From: Butyrivibrio sp. X503
Lineage (GTDB): Bacteria > Bacillota > Clostridia > Lachnospirales > Lachnospiraceae
Direction: 5' to 3'
Length of the DNA stretch: 64,000 nucleotides
NCBI RefSeq assembly: GCF_003625475.1
Contig: NZ_RAIQ01000007.1
Location: 62,001 to 126,000, forward strand
Part shown: positions 36,637-45,016 of the stretch, in pieces
How positions within the stretch are numbered: the first letter of the stretch is position 1
Layout of the letters: each line of letters opens with the position of its first letter
The notes under the pieces: generated by a model
The model's input: the letters and a program-made list of their open reading frames with translations, nothing else
What the model was told of the DNA's origin: nothing
Databases searched by the model: none
Translations under genes and position numbers: made by a program

Positions 36637-37902
36637 TTAAGGCAGAACTATCATGATACGCGTTCCCAGCTCCGTTCTGGAAAGTACTTCGAAATGACCT
36701 CCGTGCCTGTCTACTATCCACTTGGCTATGGAAAGACCAAGGCCCGTTCCGTCGTATGTTCTTGCTTTATCGGCGCGGTAGAATCGCTCAAACATGTGCT
36801 CCACATCAGCCTGCGACATACCGATACCCATGTCCTGAACCATGAGATACGGGCGATCGTCTTCGGTCATTCCGACTCCAAGTATGATCTCATCTCCGGG
36901 ATTGGTATACTTGGCAGCGTTGTCCACAAGTATTCTGACTGCCTGTTTTAAAAGCATTCGGTCGGCGTCTACCACAACATCCTCTTCGCTCTTACGGAAC
37001 CTATAGGGATGCGTTTCATCTATCATAAAGGACTCTTCGTATATTTCCTGCATAAGATTACCGAGCGACACAGGCTCTTTTGACAATACAGTCTTTCCGC
37101 TGTCGCCTCTTGCAAGAAAAAGAAGCTGCTCTACAAGACGGTTCATGTGATCCGCTTCATGAGAAATAGCGGAAATGGATTCATCAAGTACTTTTTCATC
37201 GGAGGTTCCCCAACGCTCCAACATCTGAGCGTAGCCCTGAATTACGGCGATTGGTGTCCTAAGCTCATGTGATGCATCGTTTACAAAGCGCGCCTGTTGC
37301 CTGTATGAATCTTTTAATCTTTCTATCAAATGATTGACAGACTGCTCTACTCCCAAAAGCTCTTCGTCGTGAAGATAAACGTACTGATTCTCGTCGGGTG
37401 CTACGTGCTCTATGGCATCCTCGATCAGTCTGTATTTATCTTCGGAAAAAGCAAGTCTGTTGAGCTCATCGGCTTTCTCGGCAACCTCTCGGATGGGAGA
37501 CAGCGTTTTGTGAGCTCTTGAAGACACCGCCGGGAGGGAAATCAGAACTCCCAACAGCTGCAATAAATAAAGTGCACCTACCAGCATTGCTATTCTGGCA
37601 AACACATCAAAAAAACCGACGGTCATAAGTACTTTGCCGTCCATGGATCTGACCCTGTACGCGAGATCCGTTATCAAGCCGTTCTCAACGATAAAATCTC
37701 TATGTCTTTTAAATGCGAAGCTTCCTATAACTTCGAGTTCTTTCATATACGCCCAGAAAATATTAAGAAGTACAAAGATAAGAAAGTCCATCTTAAAGTA
37801 CAACCCAAGCTTGGTTCTTGAGATCATCCACACAATACGGTGCGCAATGGACTTCATATTTTTCGACGGGCGGTTATTATTGTTGTTCGGATTTGATGAC
37901 AT
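36637..37902 (-). CDS. Sensor histidine kinase
   Basis: 421 residues. Asn-rich N-terminus, two membrane helices (about 37-52 and 97-122) flanking a short ~45-residue external loop, a HAMP-like linker, a HisKA domain with phosphoacceptor His212 in SHELRTPIAVIQG, and a complete ATPase domain (LVDNAAKYTNPGDEI, DMGIGMSQADVEHMFERFYR, GTGLGLSIAKWIVDRHGG). Partner of the response regulator, whose 3' end it overlaps by 26 bp. The signal is unknown. Confidence 0.94.
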   Translation of the reverse strand: MSSNPNNNNNRPSKNMKSIAHRIVWMISRTKLGLYFKMDFLIFVLLNIFWAYMKELEVIGSFAFKRHRDFIVENGLITDLAYRVRSMDGKVLMTVGFFDVFARIAMLVGALYLLQLLGVLISLPAVSSRAHKTLSPIREVAEKADELNRLAFSEDKYRLIEDAIEHVAPDENQYVYLHDEELLGVEQSVNHLIERLKDSYRQQARFVNDASHELRTPIAVIQGYAQMLERWGTSDEKVLDESISAISHEADHMNRLVEQLLFLARGDSGKTVLSKEPVSLGNLMQEIYEESFMIDETHPYRFRKSEEDVVVDADRMLLKQAVRILVDNAAKYTNPGDEIILGVGMTEDDRPYLMVQDMGIGMSQADVEHMFERFYRADKARTYDGTGLGLSIAKWIVDRHGGHFEVLSRTELGTRIMIVLP

Positions 37903-38596
37903 AACCTACTCCCCTTACGGTGGTGATCATATTTACATCATAGACGTCGTCAATCTTGGAGCGCAGATATCTGATGTACACGTCGATCATGTTGGTCTCT
38001 CCCACATAATCATAGCCGCATACTTTCTCAAGAAGTGTGTCTCTGGAAAGAACGATGTCTTTGTTTTTGAGTAGCATTTCAAGCATCAAAAACTCACGAT
38101 TGGTCAAAGTGATGCCATGGCCATCGTAAGTAACTTCTCGTTTCTTTTCATCCAGTCTTAATTTCTGCCAGGTGTAGATACCCTCGGAATTTTGCTCGGT
38201 ATCATTAGTATTTAAAGCTCCCGCGGAATTCTTGCCATGGAGTTTAAGCGCAACTCTGATCCTGGCAAGGAGCTCTTCGATGGCAAAGGGCTTGGTGATA
38301 TAATCCACTGCCCCGCCATCGAGTCCCGATACTTTATCCATCACCGCATCTCTTGCGGTCAATAATATTGTAGGTGTCGGCTTATCCTGCATCAGGCGTC
38401 GCAAAACCTCAAGTCCGTTGAGCCCCGGCAACATGATGTCCAAAAGAATGAGATCGTAATCTCCTTCTATTGCCATCTTAAGTCCTTCTCTTCCGTCAAA
38501 TGCTTTGCTGACTTCATATCCTTCGTGCTGCAATTCCAGCTCAACGAATCTTGCCAGTTTTTCTTCATCTTCTACAATCAGTAAATGCGCTGCCAT
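37877..38596 (-). CDS. OmpR-family response regulator
   Basis: 239 residues. Receiver domain with phosphoacceptor Asp53 (LILLDIMLPGLNGLEVL), then a winged helix (LTNREFLMLEMLLKNKDIVL, VDVYIRYLRSKID-like). Phosphorylated by the downstream kinase. The start follows the DUF4342 gene by 3 nt, making a three-gene operon. Confidence 0.95.
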   Translation of the reverse strand: MAAHLLIVEDEEKLARFVELELQHEGYEVSKAFDGREGLKMAIEGDYDLILLDIMLPGLNGLEVLRRLMQDKPTPTILLTARDAVMDKVSGLDGGAVDYITKPFAIEELLARIRVALKLHGKNSAGALNTNDTEQNSEGIYTWQKLRLDEKKREVTYDGHGITLTNREFLMLEMLLKNKDIVLSRDTLLEKVCGYDYVGETNMIDVYIRYLRSKIDDVYDVNMITTVRGVGYVIKSEQQ

Positions 38597-38599
38597 GCA

Positions 38600-39118
38600 T
38601 TACTCCTCACGGAAACTGTCTTTTACCTGCTCGGCTGTTTCCTTTGCTTTATCTACTACATCATTGGCCTTCTTGAGGTCATCTTTTCCGTAAAATCTGT
38701 AATTCCAGTCAAAGAACAACGAAACAACTATAAGAACGATTACTGCCCACCAGCCAAAGATGAGCGCAAGGATCGCAAGCCAAAGAGGAATGTTTATAAC
38801 GTGCTCACTCTTACGTGTGATCTCAATATAATTGTTTGAAAGAAAATCGATGGCTCTTTTAAGGAACTCTTTTATCTTCTTTCCGACGTCACCACCACGA
38901 GCTTTCGCTTTGGCAACAGGAACCATCTCATATGATGCATCCGTAGTATATTCCGTGGAGTGTACTTGCTGCTCGGGGCCTTTGACCTTGCCTTGCTTCT
39001 CAAGTATTATCATTGCATCAAGTAAATCTCCGTTTGCTTCGCCGAGTGCTGCTTTTGCTTCTTCATAGCTTACATCTGCTCTTGCTCTTAACTTTTCGAT
39101 CTTTTCAAATTCATCCAT
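38600..39118 (-). CDS. DUF4342 membrane protein in a two-component operon
   Basis: 172 residues. The N-terminus (~8-45) is a UBA-like helical domain (LRARADVSYEEAKAALGEAN, DAMIILEKQGKV), followed by a basic linker and a hydrophobic pair or long helix at ~112-138 (IPLWLAILALIFGWWAVIVL) and a helical charged tail. This layout fits DUF4342. As first gene of an operon with a response regulator and a kinase it may be part of envelope sensing, comparable in position to accessory genes of LiaFSR-like systems, but that is inference. Confidence 0.85.
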   Translation of the reverse strand: MDEFEKIEKLRARADVSYEEAKAALGEANGDLLDAMIILEKQGKVKGPEQQVHSTEYTTDASYEMVPVAKAKARGGDVGKKIKEFLKRAIDFLSNNYIEITRKSEHVINIPLWLAILALIFGWWAVIVLIVVSLFFDWNYRFYGKDDLKKANDVVDKAKETAEQVKDSFREE

Positions 39119-39144
39119 TTTGTGTTCCCTTTCTCCTCATTAGG

Positions 39145-39200
39145 AAAGATTGTTTTTGTTTACAATGACAACTATATAGTCCGTAAATTAAACAATCTTT
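39145..39200. promoter_or_regulatory. Perfect 11-bp inverted repeat upstream of the DUF4342 operon
   Basis: AAAGATTGTTT (39145-39155) and AAACAATCTTT (39190-39200) are exact reverse complements separated by 34 nt, with a -10-like TATAGT between them on the minus strand. Candidate autoregulatory sites for the operon. Confidence 0.45.
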
Positions 39201-39235
39201 GGAGTAAGATTAAAAATAGATTAATAACAGTATAC

Positions 39236-39264
39236 TTGATATTATTCCGAGTTACACCTATAAT
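39236..39264 (+). promoter_or_regulatory. Sigma-A promoter of the THF riboswitch-folC unit
   Basis: TTGATA (39236-39241), a 17-nt spacer and a perfect TATAAT (39259-39264). Predicted transcription start near 39271, just before the riboswitch. Confidence 0.8.
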
Positions 39265-39280
39265 ACAGAAGAAATTAAAA

Positions 39281-39375
39281 GTGCAGAGTAGACTGTAAAG
39301 CGTCAAGTGCTAAGTGAACAGGGAGTTGTCATTTAGACGAAGGTTTTATCCGCGGTTTTATGGTCGCATCCCGCT
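39281..39375 (+). ncRNA. Tetrahydrofolate (THF) riboswitch
   Basis: The conserved blocks of the THF riboswitch occur in order: AGAGTAGA, GCGTCAAGTG, GGGAGTTGTC, GACGAAGG, CCGCGG and GGTCGCATCCCGCT. The same order and spacing occurs in known folT leaders. It lies just after a strong promoter and upstream of folate genes, so it should turn these genes down when reduced folates are abundant. The outer P1 stem is less clear on the 3' side, where the aptamer runs straight into folT coding sequence. Confidence 0.88.
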
Positions 39376-39726
39376 ACCGTTGTCGGAGCACTTATTGATA
39401 TCGGAGGCTATCTTGTAAAACCCACAGGTCCCTTTTTCCCCGGATTTACCATTAGCGGAATAGTAAGCGGCCTTATCTTCGGAGCAATTCTTTATAAAAA
39501 AGAGTTCCGTACCGTAAGAATACTCGTTGCTTTACTTATCCATACTCTTGTTGTCGGAATTATCATGAATACATTCTGGCTTGACTTCATGTACATCAAA
39601 AAAGGCTTTTTTATCACACTTATGGCGAGACTTCCTAAAGAACTGGCCATGATACCGATCAACTACATCTTATTATCAATTTTCTTATTTGCAATATCCA
39701 GGATCAAAGATTATGCAGAAGTATAA
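39370..39726 (+). pseudogene. folT: Truncated folate ECF transporter S component (folT), N-terminus missing
   Basis: In frame from about 39370, 118 codons read as the middle and end of FolT (ATVVGALIDIGGYLVKPTGP, FFPGFTISGIVSGLIFGAIL, and a C-terminal LPKELAMIPINYILLSI). The first ~50 residues and start codon are absent: upstream is the riboswitch and an in-frame TAG at 39334, with no usable ATG, GTG or TTG. The similarity begins at the last nucleotides of the aptamer (CCCGCT), as if a deletion joined the two. The stop overlaps the folC start by 14 bp. Probably non-functional. Confidence 0.82.
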
Positions 39727-40996
39727 CTATAAAGAGGCAATTTCTTTTTTTGAGGAATTGCCTCATTTTGAACCACCCAAAGACTGTGCCAATCCAAAGA
39801 AAGATTTCTTTTCATTGGACGCCGAGCTTTCTCTTCTTGAGAGGCTCGGCAACCCCCAAAACTACCTAAACTATGTTCATGTTGCGGGCACCAACGGAAA
39901 AGGATCGACAGTTTCCTATATCACATCAATTCTTATGGAAGCCGGAAAAACCGTCGGAACGTTTGCTTCTCCTTTTTTATTTAGGTATAACGAGCTCTTT
40001 AAGGTAAATAACGTTGATATCACGGATGAGGATTTTGCAGAAATCTTTTCTATGGTAAAGCCTGCATATGACGAGCTTGCCTCTGAAGGTATTTACCCAA
40101 GTGAATACGAGATTCTGACCGTAATGTCTTTTCTTTATTTCAGGGAAAAGAACTGCAATATCGTTGTCATGGAAGTAAGTCTCGGCGGACGCCTTGATAC
40201 GACCAACGTAATCCCGGCTCCGCTTGCCACTGTGATAACTCCGATAAGCTACGATCACATGTCGATCCTCGGAAACACACTTACCGAGATCGCTACCGAG
40301 AAAGCCGGAATAATAAAGACAGGTACAATTGTCGTTTCTCCTATTCAAGATCGCGAAGTTAAAGAAGTTCTTGAAAAGACATGCTCTGAAAAAGCCGTTC
40401 GTCTGGTGTATTTTGATTCTCCCAAAGTGATCGAGAGAAGTTTGCAGGGACAGGTATTTGAATTTAACGGAGTTAATTACAGAACAAAACTCCTCGGGAC
40501 CTACCAGATTGATAATGCCACGCAGGCAATATGCACTTGCATTAAGCTAAGAGACAAAGGCTTTAAGATCTCCGATGAGGCTATTGCACAGGGAATAGCT
40601 AAGGCCGAGTGGTTCGGACGCTTTACGGTCGTAAGAGAAAATCCGTATGTCATCATCGACGGTGGACACAACAGGCAGGGCGCCGCGGTCCTAAGGCAAT
40701 CTTTGGAAGAATATTTTCCGGGTAAAAAGATAACGTTTATACTCGGACTTCTTGCGGATAAAGAAGTTGACATTATCCTGGATGAGCTTATGCCTATAGC
40801 CGATAAATGCTACGTCACCGCGGTTCCGAATAAAAGAACCATGGAGCCTGAAAATCTTGCAAAAATGATTGGCGCACGTGGCGTCGAAGCGATTATAATA
40901 GAAAAAAAGATTCCGTACGACCGGATACTTATGGAAAGTGAAGTTATCTGCATTGCAGGATCTTTGTATCTGATAAAAGAAATTGGAAATTTTTAA
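39713..40996 (+). CDS. folC: Folylpolyglutamate synthase / dihydrofolate synthase
   Basis: 427 residues from ATG 39713, preceded by AGGA about 10 nt upstream and overlapping the folT remnant. Adds glutamates to folates. P-loop VAGTNGKGSTVSYI near residue 55, ASPFLFRYNELFKVN, VMEVSLGGRLDTTNVI, ISYDHMSILG, and C-terminal VIIDGGHNRQGAAVL are all intact. Under the THF riboswitch, so probably folate-controlled. Confidence 0.95.
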   Translation: MQKYNYKEAISFFEELPHFEPPKDCANPKKDFFSLDAELSLLERLGNPQNYLNYVHVAGTNGKGSTVSYITSILMEAGKTVGTFASPFLFRYNELFKVNNVDITDEDFAEIFSMVKPAYDELASEGIYPSEYEILTVMSFLYFREKNCNIVVMEVSLGGRLDTTNVIPAPLATVITPISYDHMSILGNTLTEIATEKAGIIKTGTIVVSPIQDREVKEVLEKTCSEKAVRLVYFDSPKVIERSLQGQVFEFNGVNYRTKLLGTYQIDNATQAICTCIKLRDKGFKISDEAIAQGIAKAEWFGRFTVVRENPYVIIDGGHNRQGAAVLRQSLEEYFPGKKITFILGLLADKEVDIILDELMPIADKCYVTAVPNKRTMEPENLAKMIGARGVEAIIIEKKIPYDRILMESEVICIAGSLYLIKEIGNF

Positions 40997-41025
40997 GTAT
41001 AAGATAATCTCCGAGAGGATTCCTT

Positions 41026-41859
41026 ATGAAGATTAAATGTGATTATTGCGGAAATACTTACGAAGATACTTTACATGCATGTCCTGACTGCAGCGCCCCA
41101 AATCCATCACACAAGAATGAAAAGGACCCCAAGACCATTGAAGAATTAAAGAAGTGGTACAAAGACAGGAAGCTTCCTTCTCCTGAAGTAACCCGCTTTT
41201 TTATTGGCGTGGATTATAAGAAGCCCAAGGCATTTGGAATCTATAAGGATGATAGCGGAGATTTTGTTGTCTACAAAAACAAAGCAGACGGTTCAAGAGC
41301 CGTCCGCTATAAAGGTGCCGATGAAGAATACGCTGTAAATGAGCTTCTTCAAAGACTTAAAGATGAGATCGTTCATCAGAAAAACTGTTCCGGAAGAAAA
41401 AAATCAGCTTCCGTAACACGTTCTGTGACTTCAAGCACTTCAAGCACGACTAAAAACAACCGCTCTCTCCCCTTAATGGAAATAATTTCCATATCAATAG
41501 CCGCGTTCTGCATCCTGTTTGGTATCGCCTTGATCATGAGCTTCCCCGATCACAACGGATACTACAGATATGGTCATGGCGTATATTACAATTACGATGA
41601 TCATTGGTTTTACTACGACACCGACAATTGGGTAGAGATCAGCCAAAACGATCCCATCCCAAGAGAAATATCGTCAAACTATGACGACTACTACATTTCC
41701 AGGAACTGGGATCAATCAATGGATACCACCAACTGGAATGATACATCTTTTTATGACAGATACCACGTCTCGTCGGATAATGACTCTGATTCTGACTATG
41801 ACTGGGGCAACAACGACACATGGGATTCAGATAATACCGACTGGGGTTCGGATTGGTGA
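41026..41859 (+). CDS. Zinc-ribbon membrane protein with acidic aromatic tail
   Basis: 277 residues. The N-terminus is a short zinc ribbon (CDYCGNTY, then CPDCSAPNP). A soluble region with VDYKKPKAFGIYKDDSG follows, then a Ser/Thr-rich stretch, one membrane helix (~153-172), and a ~100-residue C-terminal part very rich in Asp, Tyr, Trp, Ser and Asn (YDDHWFYYDTDNW, YDWGNNDTWDSDN). The tail is probably external. Lies 29 nt after folC on the same strand. Family not recognised. Confidence 0.8.
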   Translation: MKIKCDYCGNTYEDTLHACPDCSAPNPSHKNEKDPKTIEELKKWYKDRKLPSPEVTRFFIGVDYKKPKAFGIYKDDSGDFVVYKNKADGSRAVRYKGADEEYAVNELLQRLKDEIVHQKNCSGRKKSASVTRSVTSSTSSTTKNNRSLPLMEIISISIAAFCILFGIALIMSFPDHNGYYRYGHGVYYNYDDHWFYYDTDNWVEISQNDPIPREISSNYDDYYISRNWDQSMDTTNWNDTSFYDRYHVSSDNDSDSDYDWGNNDTWDSDNTDWGSDW

Positions 41860-41891
41860 TGCTATGCCCTCATAGAGTCTTGGCAATTGCC

Positions 41892-42572
41892 TTACACCAC
41901 TGAAGCTCTATGATAATCTGTCACGTCAGAACCAAGCTTTTGGTAAAGCGCTTCGACAGAAGCTCTGTCGGACAGTGTCTTAAGCTCTGCATCAGTCATT
42001 CCGATAAGTTCAAGGAACTCAACCTTGCCGTTAGGTGTCGAAATGGTTTCAACCGTCGGATCCTTGATCGTTATAAATCCGGTAAGATTGGATTTTCTGT
42101 AAGCGTCAATGCCTTCTTGCTGTCCGGTATAGACAAATTCAAAAGGCCTAAATAATTCTCCGTTTTGGAAAGTCATTCTGGCTATCATCTGCATGATACC
42201 GCAAATGCACTTTAATTCGCCCTCTTCATCTTCATACTTATCCTTCTTGAGCTTAAATGTCAGCTCGTAGCCGTAGCCGCTGATATCAGGATTCTTGCAT
42301 TCCTTTTCATATATCTCGGTCAGACCAAAAGAAACAAAGTGCCAATAATCTCCGCCGTCATAAACACTGATTCCATCAAGCGGATCATTTCCTCCCACAA
42401 TCCATTTTACAATTGTTCCATAATGCTTGGGATTGTTCTGTCCGGGATAAACTCTCAGAAATTCTTTCTCAATTGCACCCCAACCTACTGCTTCAACTTC
42501 TTCAGCTTTAGGAGCTGAAGGCTGCTCAACCTTTGGTTCTTCTTTTTTTAGAAACTTATCAAATATCCCCAT
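41892..42572 (-). CDS. Suppressor-of-fused (SUFU) domain protein, immunity-like
   Basis: 226 residues. The SUFU pattern is clear: YPGQNNPKHYGTIVKWIVGG, DPLDGISVYDGGDYWHFVSF, GLTEIYEKE, and DISGYGYELTFKLK. In bacteria SUFU-domain proteins have been described as immunity proteins of polymorphic toxin systems. AGGAGG precedes ATG 42572. It follows the DUF2262 gene by 28 nt; no toxin gene is adjacent. Cytoplasmic. Confidence 0.88.
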   Translation of the reverse strand: MGIFDKFLKKEEPKVEQPSAPKAEEVEAVGWGAIEKEFLRVYPGQNNPKHYGTIVKWIVGGNDPLDGISVYDGGDYWHFVSFGLTEIYEKECKNPDISGYGYELTFKLKKDKYEDEEGELKCICGIMQMIARMTFQNGELFRPFEFVYTGQQEGIDAYRKSNLTGFITIKDPTVETISTPNGKVEFLELIGMTDAELKTLSDRASVEALYQKLGSDVTDYHRASVV

Positions 42573-42600
42573 TTCTTATTCCTCCTAAACCTTTTCCATA

Positions 42601-43845
42601 TCATCCCTGCATACTTGCAGAATCTATTCCGTTTTCCAGGCTTCCATCTACAACAACGGAGTGGTCAAAGAACAATCCGCCATCGTAATAGAACACCGAA
42701 AAGTTACCTTTGTTATCCATAGCCATGCTTTCAATCGAAAGTTTTTTAGCAAAATCAGCCTTAGTTACTTCTGTAAAGTTTATGGGATTACCATCATCAT
42801 CAATTTCACAATCGCTGGACTGCCACTCATTTGCAAGATCCGTTAATTCCTTAGCTGCAAATTCACGCAAGCGTTTATCCCATTCAGCCAAATCTTTGTA
42901 AAAAGCATCCATATGCGTTAGTACTTCGTCAGCGCTCTCCTGATCCCTTTCCACTCTAAGAAATAACTTAGCCTTCTCTCCGAGCCAGTCGATTTCACCT
43001 TCAAAGTCATGAAGATCTTTTTTCAAAGATAGTTCTCCATATTTCTCGGTTTTGATGACAACCGGTGTCTTGTATTTCTCAATAAGTCCGTCAAGAAACT
43101 CATCCGGAACTTTTGCAGAAAGCATTTCCAATCCAAAAAGGCCACCCATCCTTACGGTATTGTTGACCCAGGGCTCAGATGATTCTATAAGCTTTGGCGC
43201 AAGAGCTCTTATCTTATAAACCATCAACTTATTAAACTCTTCAAAATATGCGCTTCTTTCCTTTTCCTCTTCAGTCGGCGCAAATCTTAGGTTAGACATT
43301 ATGTCACTCTTTTTTCCTGTTTTAAGATTTATATATCCCAGGATAGGAAACGAAGCCGTAAAACATTCCTTCACTCCACTGCCACATGCGCTACCGCCAC
43401 CAATGGCTACAAGGTACTCTTCAGACTTAGATTCAAAGTTGTCCTTTTCCCAATCCGGTATCTTGCCTGTTCCAATAGAACATGGCAGTAGTTTCACTTC
43501 ACTACGGAACGAATCAATATTCTGAATATTTCCGGTATTATAGAACTCGAGCAAAGTCTGAGTCATCTCTTCTATATTTGACTTCTTTTCCATGAGTTTT
43601 TTATTTTTGCCATAACCAAGCCCCACTTCAAGGTCAAGTTCATGCATATTATCCCACGCAGCTTGGACGAAGCTCACTTTGCTGATTGGTTTTTCTATTG
43701 CCAGTGTCACAAATTCCTCATAATTATCTTTAAGTTTATCAATGTAAAGCTGAACCTGATCCCAGGATGCTCCTTTTATCTCCCCGTCAAAATTATTTCC
43801 GACACTGTAGATCTTTTTATCTTTTTTCTTGCCGAACCAAAACAT
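42601..43845 (-). CDS. DUF2262-containing protein
   Basis: 414 residues. The C-terminal ~140 residues match DUF2262: KYGELSLKKDLHDFEGEIDW, LTDLANEW, and FSVFYYDGGLFFDHSVVVDG. The N-terminal ~250 residues start with a short basic stretch (MFWFGKKKDKK) and contain a Gly/Cys motif GGGSACGSGVKECF; I do not recognise a family there. DUF2262 proteins are often found among immunity-like genes; this one sits between YibE/F and SUFU genes. Confidence 0.8.
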   Translation of the reverse strand: MFWFGKKKDKKIYSVGNNFDGEIKGASWDQVQLYIDKLKDNYEEFVTLAIEKPISKVSFVQAAWDNMHELDLEVGLGYGKNKKLMEKKSNIEEMTQTLLEFYNTGNIQNIDSFRSEVKLLPCSIGTGKIPDWEKDNFESKSEEYLVAIGGGSACGSGVKECFTASFPILGYINLKTGKKSDIMSNLRFAPTEEEKERSAYFEEFNKLMVYKIRALAPKLIESSEPWVNNTVRMGGLFGLEMLSAKVPDEFLDGLIEKYKTPVVIKTEKYGELSLKKDLHDFEGEIDWLGEKAKLFLRVERDQESADEVLTHMDAFYKDLAEWDKRLREFAAKELTDLANEWQSSDCEIDDDGNPINFTEVTKADFAKKLSIESMAMDNKGNFSVFYYDGGLFFDHSVVVDGSLENGIDSASMQG

Positions 43846-43876
43846 ATTCTATCCTCCCACCAAGCCTGTTACACCT

Positions 43877-45013
43877 TTAATTATGGTTACTGTATAGATA
43901 TGCGCCGACAGCGGCAACACAAGGTACTGTTCCGATGATTCCGACTGATCCCGCTATAGCTCGTATGATCTCGATGGCTACAAAATCCGTGTTAACGAGT
44001 TGGATAAAAGATACTCCGTATGAATAAATTAAGAGCATCATATTGAGTGCACCACCGGCATAAGCTAGGATCAATGTATTTGCCATTGTTCCCATGGCGT
44101 CTTTTCCGATGTTCATTCCGGATCTAAAGAGTTCTTTAAATCCTGCCTTGTTATTGGCAAGATGAATCTCTTCTATAGCCGATGAAATAGTCATGGCTAT
44201 ATCCATCACAGCGCCCATCGCTGCGATCAATATTCCGCTGATAAAAAGTCCTGACATCTTCAGCGCACTTGTCGACTTTACAAGAAGAAGTGCCTCTGCT
44301 TCGTCCATCTGAAAAGTTGTTACTCCGCCAAGTTTTGCGGAAACCGTTCCAAGAATTGCTGCTATCAGCACACCTGCAAGTGACCCCAGTGCAGCCGAGA
44401 CTGTCTTTTTACATACGCCTCCTATAAGAAGGAAGCATACAGCGGATGTCACAAAGATGATCGCTATAGTCACAGGAATGGCAGAAAATCCTTTGTATAT
44501 AAGCGGAAGAAGCACAAAGAAGATTGCGAGCACGGTATATACAAGTCCCGCAAATGCCTTCAGTCCCTGCTTGCCTCCCATGAGTAACATCACGGCAAAA
44601 AATACTATCACAAGTCCTATCGTTAACGGAATGCGATTGTAATTGTATATGCTTACGGAATAGGTATGTTCTGCTGATGTATCAATTCTGACGCTTACAG
44701 TATCGCCTTTTTTAACATCCACATTGTAGAGCGAACTATAATAATTGGTAACTGTACAGACGTCACCTTTATAGCGGCCTGTAAGGATCTTTATCTTAAT
44801 CTCGGTGCTACCCTTCTTTTGATTTTCTACAGTTTTATCTACGACAGTATTATCCTCAATTACAGAAAGAACTCTGGCAGTCTCATATTCGGTGCCGGAG
44901 TTCTCTGTAATAGTGTATCTTGGCCTATCGGTATTGGCATAGATTACTACGCCAATACTCAAGGCCATAAATACAAGGACTGATACTATCTTAATGATCA
45001 GTTCTTTTCTCAT
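43877..45013 (-). CDS. YibE/F family membrane protein
   Basis: 378 residues. One N-terminal helix (~8-27), a ~100-residue external OB-like domain (TARVLSVIEDNTVVDKTV, VKKGDTVSVRID), then about seven helices with the YibE/F signatures AVMLLMGGKQGLKAFAGLVY, GAVMDIAMTISSAIEEIHLA, and GTMANTLILAYAGGALNMML. Function unknown. The start lies 3 nt after the giant gene's stop, so the two are translationally coupled and probably act together at the membrane. Confidence 0.9.
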   Translation of the reverse strand: MRKELIIKIVSVLVFMALSIGVVIYANTDRPRYTITENSGTEYETARVLSVIEDNTVVDKTVENQKKGSTEIKIKILTGRYKGDVCTVTNYYSSLYNVDVKKGDTVSVRIDTSAEHTYSVSIYNYNRIPLTIGLVIVFFAVMLLMGGKQGLKAFAGLVYTVLAIFFVLLPLIYKGFSAIPVTIAIIFVTSAVCFLLIGGVCKKTVSAALGSLAGVLIAAILGTVSAKLGGVTTFQMDEAEALLLVKSTSALKMSGLFISGILIAAMGAVMDIAMTISSAIEEIHLANNKAGFKELFRSGMNIGKDAMGTMANTLILAYAGGALNMMLLIYSYGVSFIQLVNTDFVAIEIIRAIAGSVGIIGTVPCVAAVGAYLYSNHN

Positions 45014-45016
45014 TTT

